Part shown: positions 1-6,965 of the stretch, piece by piece | Numbering within the stretch: the stretch's first letter is position 1 | Layout of the letters: each line of letters begins with the position of its first letter | Source: Streptomyces griseorubiginosus | Lineage (GTDB): Bacteria; Actinomycetota; Actinomycetes; Streptomycetales; Streptomycetaceae | Length of the DNA: 64,000 bases | NCBI RefSeq assembly: GCF_001514195.1 | Contig: NZ_KQ948735.1 | Location: 125,172-189,171, forward strand | Reading direction: 5' to 3' | Position numbers and translations under genes: made by a program | The notes under the pieces: generated by a model | What the model saw: only the letters and a program-made list of their open reading frames with translations | Database searches by the model: none | Told to the model about the DNA's origin: nothing

Positions 1-190
1 CCTGGACCAGCGAGAGCTGCGGGCTCATGTCGCCGAACGTGGCCGAGTTGCCGAACTCCTGCGAGGCGCCGTTGCCACTGGCGGACGTGGTGCCGCTGTC
101 GTTGCCGATGGCGAGCGCCTGGGGGGCGGCCGCGGCCGCGACACCGGCGACGGACGCGGCAACAGCCGCGGTTGCCCACAGCTTCTTCAT
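1..190 (-). CDS. Rodlin, N-terminal part (runs off the left edge)
   Basis: The minus strand encodes the first 63 residues of a rodlin and is cut by the window edge. It has a signal peptide ([16 protein letters not shown] to about APQALA), then the rodlin N-terminus [16 protein letters not shown] and the segment [12 protein letters not shown], nearly identical to the two complete rodlins nearby. Rodlins are secreted and assemble with chaplins into the rodlet layer of aerial hyphae and spores. I start at the ATG at 190 because GAAGGGA lies 6 nt upstream; an in-frame ATG at 196 is too close to that site. This is a third rodlin copy, where the well-known species have two. Identity is clear; the remainder is unseen. 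Confidence 0.9.
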   Translation of the reverse strand, partial: MKKLWATAAVAASVAGVAAAAAPQALAIGNDSGTTSASGNGASQEFGNSATFGDMSPQLSLVQ

Positions 191-237
191 GTTCATTCCC
201 TTCGAAAAGCGGACTCCGGGGAGGAGCTGCATGATCG

Positions 238-266
238 TCAACGCCCGACCCCCGGCCAGGGTTGCG
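238..266 (-). promoter_or_regulatory. Candidate sigma-BldN promoter of the first rodlin
   Basis: On the minus strand CGCAAC (266-261) and CGTTGA (243-238) are separated by 17 bp, about 48 nt before the rodlin start. This resembles the consensus I recall for sigma-BldN, CGTAAC-N16-CGTTGA, the factor known to drive chaplin and rodlin genes. The spacer is one base longer than at the other sites. Confidence 0.5.
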
Positions 267-291
267 CTCTTTGCCCCGATTGGCCCAGCGC

Positions 292-312
292 GCGCCCGGA
301 ACTCGCGGGCGC
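292..312 (-). terminator. Hairpin after the LCP gene
   Basis: GCGCCCG (292-298) pairs with CGGGCGC (306-312) around a 7-nt loop just past the LCP stop codon. There is no strong T-run, so this is a modest terminator call. Confidence 0.4.
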
Positions 313-315
313 CCC

Positions 316-1341
316 TCAAGCGCAGGCGTAAGCACTCCCGCGCACGGTGACGGCATGCATCAGACGGGGCGGGTCGTACGGCTTCGGATTCGTGCCCGCC
401 TTGAGCAGCGGCCGGTCCTCGCGCAGCGTCTTGAACATCGCGCCCGCCTTCGCCTTGTCCCAGGCCAGCGTGGAACCGATGTCCGGCCGGGTCGGGTTGA
501 ACCCGGCGACCGGCACCGTGGCGAACTCCGTATTCTTCGCCTGCACCTTGTGCAGCGCGGCCGCCAGCTCCACCAGGTCCCCGGCCGTGAAGCCCTGCTC
601 GTCGCGCCCGGACCCGAGCAGGGTGCGCACGAGGGCGGCCGTCTTCACCGGGTCGGTCAGCAGCCGCTTCGCCTGGAGCCCGCGCAGCGCCTGCACCAGG
701 AAGCGCTGCTGCCGCTGGATCCGCCCGAGGTCCGCCGCCTGGTCCACCTTCCGCGACCGGACGTACTGAAGCGCCGGGCCGCCCTTCAGACGGTGCTTGC
801 CCGGCTTCAGGTCGAGCTTGGTGGCCTTGTCCTGAAGGCGCCGGGCGGTGCACACCTCGACTCCGCCGACCTTGTCGACGCCGTCGATGAACCGCCGGAA
901 GTCCAGCTGGAGGTAGTGGTCGATGTTCAGTCCGGTCATCGACTCGACGGTGGCGACGGTGAGCCGGGGGCCGCCCTCGGCGTACGCGCCGTTGATCTTC
1001 GAGGGACGCGCCGGCAGCTGCTTGCCGGTGCCCTCGTCGCGGTGGGGCGGGATGTCGGCGTAGGAGTCGCGCGGCAGGGCCACCACGCTGACACGGTCCT
1101 GGCGGGCCGAGACATGGACCACCATCAGGACGTCCGTGCAGTCGCAGGCGAAGCCGCCCGCGTGGAACTTGCGCTTCTCGGCGGCGGAGATGGTGTCCCG
1201 GCCGTCCGTTCCCATCACCAGGATGTTCGTGCCGTGCCCGGCGTGGGCGGCCCTGCCGGGGGCGGTCCGGCCAGGGAGGACGGCGCCCGCGAGCAGCAGG
1301 GCGGAGGTCGCCAGGACGACCGAGGAAAGGGTTCTCTTCAT
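316..1341 (-). CDS. LytR-CpsA-Psr (LCP) family cell-wall ligase
   Basis: A 341-residue LCP protein. LCP enzymes transfer glycopolymers such as teichoic acids from lipid carriers to peptidoglycan on the outer face of the membrane. A hydrophobic N-terminus (about residues 5-23) acts as signal or anchor. The family motifs follow in order: [11 protein letters not shown], a VVALPRDSY block, [11 protein letters not shown], and the arginine-rich [21 protein letters not shown] use the ATG at 1341; TTG and GTG codons just upstream are also in frame and no strong ribosome-binding site decides between them. It lies between two rodlin genes on the same strand, which suggests a link to the aerial cell wall, but its substrate cannot be read from sequence. 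Confidence 0.88.
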   Translation of the reverse strand: MKRTLSSVVLATSALLLAGAVLPGRTAPGRAAHAGHGTNILVMGTDGRDTISAAEKRKFHAGGFACDCTDVLMVVHVSARQDRVSVVALPRDSYADIPPHRDEGTGKQLPARPSKINGAYAEGGPRLTVATVESMTGLNIDHYLQLDFRRFIDGVDKVGGVEVCTARRLQDKATKLDLKPGKHRLKGGPALQYVRSRKVDQAADLGRIQRQQRFLVQALRGLQAKRLLTDPVKTAALVRTLLGSGRDEQGFTAGDLVELAAALHKVQAKNTEFATVPVAGFNPTRPDIGSTLAWDKAKAGAMFKTLREDRPLLKAGTNPKPYDPPRLMHAVTVRGSAYACA

Positions 1342-1359
1342 CGTCACGCGACGCAAAAT

Positions 1360-1397
1360 AAGTCAGCGGACCGCCGGTGGTACGGCGGCCCGCTGAC
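1360..1397 (-). terminator. Strong terminator after rdlB
   Basis: GTCAGCGG-a-CCGCCG pairs with CGGCGG-c-CCGCTGAC around a 6-nt loop (1362-1397). On the minus strand it is followed by TTATTTTG. It ends the rodlin transcript before the LCP gene. Confidence 0.85.
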
Positions 1398-1448
1398 GGG
1401 GGCTCAGAATCCAGCCCGAGGGCTCATCGGCCCATGGTGCGCGACAGC

Positions 1449-1850
1449 TCAGCTGTGCGAGGCACCGTTGCCGGACAGGGCCGAGATGTCGTCCAGGATG
1501 TGCGACAGCGGCTCGTCGCCCTTGGCCTGGGTGCTGTTCTCGACACACTGCTGGTTCTGCGGGGCCGACAGGATCGGCACGTCCTGGAGGACACCGACGG
1601 CGGCGAGGCCGAGGATCCCCTGGAGGTTCGCCTTCGCGGGCAGGCCGATGCAGGGCTTGTTCAGCGAACCCTGGATGAGCGCCATCTGCGGGCTCATGTT
1701 GCCGTAGGTGGCGGAGTTGCCGAACGACTGCGAGGCACCGTTGCCGCTGGCGGACGTGGTGCCGTGGTCGTTGCCGATGGCCATGGCGGGGGAGGCGGCA
1801 CCCACGATGGAAGCGGCGACCGCGGCGGAAGCCAGAACCTTCTTGATCAC
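1449..1850 (-). CDS. rdlB: Rodlin protein (RdlB-like)
   Basis: A complete rodlin of 133 residues, exported and built into the rodlet layer with chaplins. It has a signal peptide ending about SPAMA, then [16 protein letters not shown], a central KANLQGI segment, and a C-terminus with [14 protein letters not shown] and [16 protein letters not shown]. Cysteines sit in KPCIGLP and QNQQC, at positions shared with the plus-strand rodlin. The start is GTG at 1850, with AGAAGGGA 8 nt upstream. It is transcribed away from the plus-strand rodlin, as known for rdlA/rdlB in S. coelicolor. The letter B rests only on that orientation, because chpD lies beyond the other copy. Confidence 0.92.
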   Translation of the reverse strand: MIKKVLASAAVAASIVGAASPAMAIGNDHGTTSASGNGASQSFGNSATYGNMSPQMALIQGSLNKPCIGLPAKANLQGILGLAAVGVLQDVPILSAPQNQQCVENSTQAKGDEPLSHILDDISALSGNGASHS

Positions 1851-1896
1851 TTGCTGATTCCCTTCTGGAGAAACCCCGACCACCGGAGCGCCCTGG

Positions 1897-1925
1897 ACAA
1901 CTCGCCCCGGCGCGGCTTGGTTGCT
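1897..1925 (-). promoter_or_regulatory. Weak sigma-BldN-like site before rdlB
   Basis: On the minus strand AGCAAC (1925-1920) and AGTTGT (1902-1897) are 17 bp apart, each matching 4 of 6 positions of CGTAAC / CGTTGA. The spacing equals that of the other minus-strand rodlin. Weak on its own; position and spacing are the main support. Confidence 0.3.
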
Positions 1926-1997
1926 GTCATTCACTCCGATGGCCCAAAGGTGCTCGGGGGAATTTCGTGCCGCGGCAGCGCCATTCGGGTGACGGGT

Positions 1998-2025
1998 CGA
2001 AACCAATCCGGATGCCGAGGGTTGA
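1998..2025 (+). promoter_or_regulatory. Candidate sigma-BldN promoter of rdlA
   Basis: CGAAAC (1998-2003) and GGTTGA (2020-2025) are separated by 16 bp, each one mismatch from CGTAAC / CGTTGA. It lies about 75 nt before the rodlin start, leaving a leader of roughly 65-70 nt. Confidence 0.55.
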
Positions 2026-2049
2026 TGCGGAAGCAGGAACAGTGCGTCT

Positions 2050-2087
2050 CGTCCCCGGGGACGTGTCCCAGGAGGCGTGTCCCAGGA
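2050..2087 (+). repeat. Palindrome and direct repeat in the rdlA leader
   Basis: A perfect 14-bp palindrome, CGTCCCCGGGGACG, spans 2050-2063. It is followed by two copies of CGTGTCCCAGGA at 2062-2073 and 2076-2087. All lie between the putative promoter and the start codon, so they would be in the transcript, and the second copy runs into the ribosome-binding region. Confidence 0.6.
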
Positions 2088-2099
2088 AAGGAAAACGAA

Positions 2100-2516
2100 A
2101 TGCTGAAGAAGGCAATGGCCGTGGCGGCGGTCGCCGCGTCCGTCGTCGGTGCCTCGGCGGCGGTGGCCCCCCAGGCGCTTGCCATCGGCAACGACCACGG
2201 CACCACGTCGGCCAGCGGCAACGGCGCCCACAGCGCGTTCGGCAACCAGGTGACCAAGGGTGACATGAGCCCGCAGGCCACGCTGGTCCAGGGCTCGCTG
2301 AACAAGCTCTGCGTCGGCCTGCCCGCGAAGGCGAACCTCCAGGGCATCGTCGGCATCATCGCCGCCGTCGGTGTCGCGCAGGACGTGCCGATCCTGTCGG
2401 CGCCGCAGAACCAGCAGTGCGCCGAGAACAGCACCCAGGCCAAGGGTGACGAGCCGCTGTCGCACATCCTGGACGACGTCTCCGCCCTGTCCGGCAACGG
2501 CGCCGTCGGCAGCTGA
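2100..2516 (+). CDS. rdlA: Rodlin protein (RdlA-like)
   Basis: A complete rodlin of 138 residues. The signal peptide ends about APQALA; the mature protein starts [16 protein letters not shown] and shares the [23 protein letters not shown] and LSHILDD segments with rdlB. Rodlins organise chaplin fibrils into rodlets on the hydrophobic sheath. The ATG at 2100 follows an AGGAAAGGAAAA stretch. It is divergent from rdlB and 260 nt before chpD on the same strand, matching the S. coelicolor order rdlB-rdlA-chpD-chpA as I remember it. Two conserved cysteines are present. A strong terminator follows, so it is probably monocistronic and driven by the BldN-like site upstream. Confidence 0.93.
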   Translation: MLKKAMAVAAVAASVVGASAAVAPQALAIGNDHGTTSASGNGAHSAFGNQVTKGDMSPQATLVQGSLNKLCVGLPAKANLQGIVGIIAAVGVAQDVPILSAPQNQQCAENSTQAKGDEPLSHILDDVSALSGNGAVGS

Positions 2517-2530
2517 ATCCCCTGCTTCGA

Positions 2531-2560
2531 AAACGCCCGGGCCACGGCCCGGGCGTTTTT
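2531..2560 (+). terminator. Intrinsic terminator after rdlA
   Basis: AAACGCCCGGGCC pairs with GGCCCGGGCGTTT around a 2-nt centre and is followed by more T residues (TTTTT to 2560). A textbook hairpin plus T-run. Confidence 0.92.
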
Positions 2561-2775
2561 CGTTGCTGATACACCGTCAATTGCTTTTCGCGTTGCTCGG
2601 ATGAGGCGTTTCCTTGAAGGCGTTCGAGTGAATTACCCGGCGACACACGTTCCGTAGTTTCCTTCGCTGTCTATGCCTCGTTCTACAGCCTGCCGGTCAT
2701 GGTGCGAGCCGTCCCGAATGCGTTCGCCCGGTTTCTACCGTCACTTCAGGCATGACCGCAGAGAAGGGAAACCTC

Positions 2776-3003
2776 ATGAAGAAGACCGCTGCTGTCGTCG
2801 CGGGCGTGATCATGGCCCTCGGCATGGCCGCCCCGGCCTTCGCCGACGCCGGTGCCGAGGGTGCCGCCATCGGCTCCCCGGGTGTCCTCTCCGGCAACCT
2901 GGTCCAGATCCCGGTGCACGTCCCGATCAACGTGTGCGGCAACACCGTGAACGTCATCGGCCTGCTGAACCCGGCCATCGGCAACACGTGCGTCAACGAC
3001 TGA
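2776..3003 (+). CDS. chpD: Short chaplin (ChpD-like)
   Basis: A 75-residue short chaplin: signal peptide to about APAFA, then one chaplin domain (DAGAEGAAIGSPGVLSGN, VPINVCGNTVNVIGLLNP, ending GNTCVND). Short chaplins are secreted and self-assemble into amyloid fibrils that lower surface tension and coat aerial hyphae. The two conserved cysteines (VCGN and NTCV) are present and would form the family's disulfide. The ATG at 2776 has AGAAGGGA 7 nt upstream. I found no convincing sigma-BldN site before it, unlike the other chaplins here. It lies next to rdlA and a long chaplin, the known chpD context. Confidence 0.93.
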   Translation: MKKTAAVVAGVIMALGMAAPAFADAGAEGAAIGSPGVLSGNLVQIPVHVPINVCGNTVNVIGLLNPAIGNTCVND

Positions 3004-3037
3004 CGACGTAAACCGCCAGCCGCCCGGCTGTGCCAGG

Positions 3038-3078
3038 GCCGGCCCCGGACGTCTTCCAGTCGTTCGGGGCCGGCTTTT
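3038..3078 (+). terminator. Terminator between chpD and the long chaplin
   Basis: GCCGGCCCCGGAC (3038-3050) pairs with GTTCGGGGCCGGC (3062-3074), followed by TTTT. It would end most chpD transcription; the long chaplin 30 nt on would depend on read-through or a promoter I cannot see. Confidence 0.85.
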
Positions 3079-3108
3079 CCCATTTCTTCGAGCAGGAAGA
3101 CAACGAGA

Positions 3109-4014
3109 TTGCGCCAGACACTGAGCAAGGGAATGGTCGCGGCCGCCGCCGCGACGAGCATTCTGTCCCTGTGCGGCGGTCCCGCGATCGCCGAATCGCA
3201 CGCGGGCGGGGCAGCCAAGGACTCGGCGGGCGTGCTGTCCGGCAACACCGCGAAGGCGCCGCTGGAGGTGCCGCTCAACGCCTGCGGTGACTCCGTGGAC
3301 GTGATCGCCGCCCTCGACCCCGCGTTCGGCAACTCCTGCGCGAACGCCCCGGCCCCGCACAAGGCCGGTTCCCACGGTCCCCAGGGCCGTCACGCCTCCC
3401 GCGGGGACGACCACGGCTACGGCGACTGCGACACCGACGGCGGCTACGGCAGCCACGGCGGCGACTGCGGGGAGACCCCACCCCCGACGAAGCCCCCGCA
3501 CACACCTCCGACGAAGCCCCCGCACACGCCTCCGACGAAGCCCCCGCACACGCCTCCGACGAAGCCTCCGCACACTCCGCCCCACACGCCCCCGCACACT
3601 CCGCCGACGACGAAGCCTCCGCACACGCCCCCGCATACGCCCCCGCACACTCCGCCCCACACCCCACCCCACACTCCGCCGACGACGCCGGGCACCCCGC
3701 CCACGACGACGCCCCCGCACACTCCCCCGCACACCCCACCCCACACGCCCCCGCACACTCCGCCGACGACGAAGCCCCCGCACACCCCGCCGCACACGCC
3801 TCCCCACACCCCGCCGCACACGCCCCCCACGACGGCGCCTCCGCACACGCCCCCGTACACGCCTCCGACCACCACCCCGCCCAGCACCCCTCCGCACCTG
3901 CCGCACACCGGCAGCAGCGGTGAGGCCATGCTGGCCGCGTCGGGTGTCAGCGCCGCGCTGATCGTGGCCGGAGCCGTCCTGTACCGACGAGGCCGGGCCG
4001 CGGCCCGCCGCTAG
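3109..4014 (+). CDS. chpA: Long cell-wall-anchored chaplin with one chaplin domain (ChpA-like)
   Basis: A 301-residue surface protein. Residues 1-28 are a signal peptide; residues 36-77 are one chaplin domain (VLSGN, Cys59, Cys77). A Gly/His/Asp-rich spacer follows, then from about 123 to 262 a stalk of PPHTPPTKPP-type repeats, and at the C-terminus LPHTG (264-268), a hydrophobic helix and an Arg-rich tail, the sortase signal. Long chaplins ChpA-C normally carry two chaplin domains before the sorting signal; here only one is present and the repeat stalk is extended. The start is TTG at 3109 with AGGAAG upstream; no alternative gives a full signal peptide. The sorting motif has Pro rather than the LAXTG usual for Streptomyces class E sortases. 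The position matches chpA, but the architecture differs, so orthology is inferred from context. Confidence 0.85.
   Translation: MRQTLSKGMVAAAAATSILSLCGGPAIAESHAGGAAKDSAGVLSGNTAKAPLEVPLNACGDSVDVIAALDPAFGNSCANAPAPHKAGSHGPQGRHASRGDDHGYGDCDTDGGYGSHGGDCGETPPPTKPPHTPPTKPPHTPPTKPPHTPPTKPPHTPPHTPPHTPPTTKPPHTPPHTPPHTPPHTPPHTPPTTPGTPPTTTPPHTPPHTPPHTPPHTPPTTKPPHTPPHTPPHTPPHTPPTTAPPHTPPYTPPTTTPPSTPPHLPHTGSSGEAMLAASGVSAALIVAGAVLYRRGRAAARR
3475..3900 (+). repeat. Tandem coding repeat for the Pro/Thr/His stalk
   Basis: Imperfect units built on CCCCCGCACAC(T/G)CCTCC and GACGAAG encode alternating PPHTPP and TTKPP blocks. The units differ at third codon positions and in copy order, as expected for a repeat expanding by slippage or recombination. 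Confidence 0.85.
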
Positions 4015-4022
4015 GACCGCAC

Positions 4023-4053
4023 CGGGTGCCGGGCCGCACCGACCCGGCACCCG
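4023..4053. terminator. Bidirectional hairpin between convergent genes
   Basis: CGGGTGCCGGG (4023-4033) pairs perfectly with CCCGGCACCCG (4043-4053) between the stops of the long chaplin and the ATP-grasp gene. There is no T-run on either side. Confidence 0.6.
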
Positions 4054-4074
4054 CGCCCGTCGGCGGGCCGTGCC

Positions 4075-5412
4075 TCAGCGGCTGCTCGCCCTCTCGTCAC
4101 CGGGCAGGTCCGAGAGTCCGGGGAGACCGTCCGGTCCCGTCCGGTCGGTCAGCCGGGGCAGGTCGGTCAGGGACGCCACCGGCGCCGTCCCCTGGCGGAT
4201 CACCTGCGCGGCCGCCCGCTGCCCGCGCCGCGTGCACAGCCGGCGCACCCGCTCCAGCAGTCGCCGGGACACATGCCGGGCCCACAGCGCCCACATCGCC
4301 CACCCGGGCCCGCGGTCGTCCGCCGCGTGCCACGCGAACTCCCGCCGGGCCGGCGCCGGACGCAGCGCGGCCAGCGGTGCGTAGTTCTCCACCACGAACG
4401 CCCGCCCGGGCAGCGCCACCCCGTCCGGCAGCGGCCGGTGGGTCAGGTCCAGGTGCAGCGCGCGGACGACGTCCAGGCCGGCGCTGTCGGTGAAGAGCCG
4501 GAACTGCGCGCCGGGCCGCGGGTTGAAGTCCAGCAGGTGGAAGTCGCCGTTCGTGCCGTGGCGCCGGAAGTCGAGGTCGAGGATGCCGCGGTAGCCCAGC
4601 GCGCCGGTCAGCCGCTCGGCGAGCACCCGCACCCGCGGATCGGGCCGCCAGTGCCCCACCGCGGTCAGCCCCGCACCGCGCGGCCAGGACTGCTCCTTGA
4701 CACCGCTGCCGCCCGCACGCAGCGCACCGCCGCGGTCGGCGTACCCGTGGAAGAACCAGTCGCCGTCCGGCTGCGGCGGCAGGAACTCCTGGAGCAGCAG
4801 CCGGCTCCCCGCCTCCTCGGACCGCAGATACAGCTCGCGGGCCTCCCGCGGCGAGCGCACCACCACCGTGCTGCGCAGCCCGCCCTCCGTCGGCAGCAGC
4901 CAGGGCCGGCTCCACTTGGCGACCACCGGCAGCCCGAGCCGCCAGGCCATCGCGTCCGCCTCCCCGGCGCTCTCCGGGACCAGCGTCACCGGATGCGGCA
5001 CGCCCACGGCCGCGCACACCTCGGCCAGTTCCGCCTTGTCCGCCAGCCGTTCGGCGAGCGGGCCCGGCTGCTGCGGCAGCAGATAGGAGGGGGCCAGCTC
5101 CGCACCCAGCGTGCCCACCGCGACGGCGCTCGCGTCGTCCATGGGGATCAGCACGGCCGGGTGCGGGATCCGGGCGGCCACCCGGCGCAGCACGGCGGCG
5201 ATGTCACCCGGCGACGCCCCCGGCGGCGGCGGGGGATGCAGCTGCCGTACGAAGCGGGACGTGCGCACCGGACTTCCCGCGCAGTCGGCGACGACGTGCA
5301 CGTCCACGCCCGCCCTGCCGAGCGAGCGCACGGCACCCAGCGTGCCGTGGTGAAAGGGGTTCCGGTCGATCCGCAGCAGCACGGCGGGGACTCGGGTGTC
5401 GAACAACGACAC
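4075..5412 (-). CDS. ATP-grasp domain enzyme
   Basis: A 445-residue protein of the ATP-grasp superfamily, ligases that join a carboxylate to an amine or thiol through an acyl-phosphate. Visible elements are an N-terminal Rossmann-like part (VPAVLLRIDRNPFHHG), the central LPVVAKWSRPW lysine strand, LLLQEFLPP, and the metal-binding end of the fold (GILDLDFRR, then FHLLDFNPRPGAQ with the acidic-Asn pair). The last 90 residues are Arg-rich and unlike the core. The start is GTG at 5412 with GAAGGA 7 nt upstream. It stands alone, divergent from a secreted glycosidase and near the exopolysaccharide operon, so it may add an amino-acid substituent to a polymer or make a small peptide. The substrate is unknown. 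Confidence 0.8.
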   Translation of the reverse strand: MSLFDTRVPAVLLRIDRNPFHHGTLGAVRSLGRAGVDVHVVADCAGSPVRTSRFVRQLHPPPPPGASPGDIAAVLRRVAARIPHPAVLIPMDDASAVAVGTLGAELAPSYLLPQQPGPLAERLADKAELAEVCAAVGVPHPVTLVPESAGEADAMAWRLGLPVVAKWSRPWLLPTEGGLRSTVVVRSPREARELYLRSEEAGSRLLLQEFLPPQPDGDWFFHGYADRGGALRAGGSGVKEQSWPRGAGLTAVGHWRPDPRVRVLAERLTGALGYRGILDLDFRRHGTNGDFHLLDFNPRPGAQFRLFTDSAGLDVVRALHLDLTHRPLPDGVALPGRAFVVENYAPLAALRPAPARREFAWHAADDRGPGWAMWALWARHVSRRLLERVRRLCTRRGQRAAAQVIRQGTAPVASLTDLPRLTDRTGPDGLPGLSDLPGDERASSR

Positions 5413-5487
5413 GGGCCATTCCTTCGGGTCGGTTCACTCGTGCGGACCATCGCAGCACTCGAAAGCCGTAGGCACGGTGGCGGAATT

Positions 5488-5512
5488 CATATTGATATGA
5501 CTGAGTGTCAGT
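5488..5512. promoter_or_regulatory. Two adjacent palindromes in a divergent promoter region
   Basis: CATATTGATATG (5488-5499) and ACTGAGTGTCAGT (5500-5512) abut in an unusually AT-rich patch between the ATP-grasp and glycosidase genes. They look like an operator controlling one or both genes; no regulator is identified. Confidence 0.45.
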
Positions 5513-5560
5513 TAGTCGGAGAAGTGTCCGGAAAGCGCGAGAGTGGAGAAAGGAGCAGGA

Positions 5561-6922
5561 ATGGACTCACAGCACAGACGGGCTCGTACCGGACGGTTGG
5601 CGTTCATCGCGGTGACAGTGGCCGCGTCGGCCGCCCTGGCGTCGGGCCCGGGTTTCGCCGTGGGGGCGGTCGGAGATCCACCCGCTCCGGCCTCCGCGGT
5701 CACCCCGGTCCCCGGGGTCCCGCCGGTTCCCGCCGTGACGCCCGCTCCGGCGATCACCCCGGATCCCGTCAGCCCGGTCCCTGTCACCCCGGCCCCCGTC
5801 ACCCCGGTGGTCCCGGTGAAGCCGGTGGACCCCGTCGTGCCCGGAGGGCTGCCCGCCTTCGGCGCCTATCTCGACTACGGCCCCGACGGCGTCTCCCGGA
5901 TGACCGAGCTCAGCCGCTGGCTGGGCAACGCCGACCTGCGCGTCGGGCACACCTATCTGCCCGGTGACCGCTGGAGCAACATCGAGGGCAGGCCCGACTT
6001 CCTGGAGGCGTGGGCCGACTGGCGCACCAAGCGCGCCGACCGGATGTTCGTCCTCAACGTGCCGATGATGGAGCGCAACGAGGACCACCTCTCCGACCAC
6101 CAGGTCCGCTTCCTGCTCCGCAGGGCCGCGGCAGGCCAGTTCGACGAGCACTACCGCGTCCTCGCCAAGCGCCTGGTCGACCTGAAGGTGCCGGACACGG
6201 TGATCGTGCTCGGCTGGGAGATGAACGGCACCACGTACTCCCATCGCTGCGGTCCGGACCCGGAGTCCTGGAAGAAGTACTGGAACAGGATCGTCACCAC
6301 CATGCGGTCGGTCCCGGGCCAGAAGTTCAAGTTCGACTTCAATCCGACGCGCGGCCGGGACGCCGTTCCGTGGACCCAGTGCTATCCCGGTGACGACACC
6401 GTCGACATCATCGGCATGGATTCCTACGACCAGCCGTCGGGAATCACTTTCGACCAGCAGATCAAGGAGCCCTACGGCCTTCAGGCGCACGTCGATTTCG
6501 CGAAGGCCCACGGAAAGCCCATCTCTTATCCCGAATGGGGGCTTTTCCGCAACGGGGACAATCCCGAGTACATGAAACGCATGCTCGCGTGGATGGACGA
6601 GCACAAGCCGCTCTACAACACGCTGACCGACTACTGCCCGCACGGGGTGTGGCAGTGCTCGGACAACCCGAAGTCGTCCGAGGTCTACCGTTCGGTGCTG
6701 TTCGGCCGGACCGGTGAGCCGACCACGGAACCGACCACCGAGCCGACCAAGCCCACCGAGCCGACGACCCCGCCGACCACCCCGCCCACCACCGAGCCCA
6801 CGAAGCCGCCCACCCCGACGACCCCGCCCAACTGCTCGCCGCTGCAACTGGGCGACTGGGTGGAGTACTGGCTCGGCGGCAAGCTGTGCCTGCGCTTCGA
6901 CTGGTACTCGCGCAACCGCTAG
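5561..6922 (+). CDS. Secreted GH26-like glycoside hydrolase
   Basis: A 453-residue secreted protein. After the signal peptide (about 1-38) comes a Pro/Val-rich linker to about 95, then a catalytic (beta/alpha)8-type domain to about 395. It resembles GH26 beta-mannanases: VLGWEMNGT carries the likely acid/base Glu220, and ISYPEWGL carries the likely nucleophile Glu325. A TEPTTEPTKP linker leads to a short tail with two cysteines (NCSPLQLGDW, KLCLRFDWY). The ATG at 5561 has AAAGGAG 5 nt upstream. It lies beside the exopolysaccharide operon and a cell-wall chaplin, so it may trim or release the polymer made there. Activity on mannan is not established by sequence alone. Confidence 0.82.
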   Translation: MDSQHRRARTGRLAFIAVTVAASAALASGPGFAVGAVGDPPAPASAVTPVPGVPPVPAVTPAPAITPDPVSPVPVTPAPVTPVVPVKPVDPVVPGGLPAFGAYLDYGPDGVSRMTELSRWLGNADLRVGHTYLPGDRWSNIEGRPDFLEAWADWRTKRADRMFVLNVPMMERNEDHLSDHQVRFLLRRAAAGQFDEHYRVLAKRLVDLKVPDTVIVLGWEMNGTTYSHRCGPDPESWKKYWNRIVTTMRSVPGQKFKFDFNPTRGRDAVPWTQCYPGDDTVDIIGMDSYDQPSGITFDQQIKEPYGLQAHVDFAKAHGKPISYPEWGLFRNGDNPEYMKRMLAWMDEHKPLYNTLTDYCPHGVWQCSDNPKSSEVYRSVLFGRTGEPTTEPTTEPTKPTEPTTPPTTPPTTEPTKPPTPTTPPNCSPLQLGDWVEYWLGGKLCLRFDWYSRNR

Positions 6923-6936
6923 CCGCACCCGCCGCC

Positions 6937-6965
6937 GGCGGCAGGCCCCCTCAGGACCTGCCGCC
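6937..6965. terminator. Bidirectional terminator overlapping a stop codon
   Basis: GGCGGCAGG (6937-6945) pairs with CCTGCCGCC (6957-6965). The loop contains the stop codon of the minus-strand acetyltransferase gene, so the hairpin serves both convergent transcripts. Confidence 0.6.

Noticed and set aside
3109..4014. Second chaplin domain in the long chaplin
   Set aside because: After Cys77 the sequence turns Gly/His/Asp-rich and then into the Pro repeat; the VLSGN...C...C pattern does not recur.
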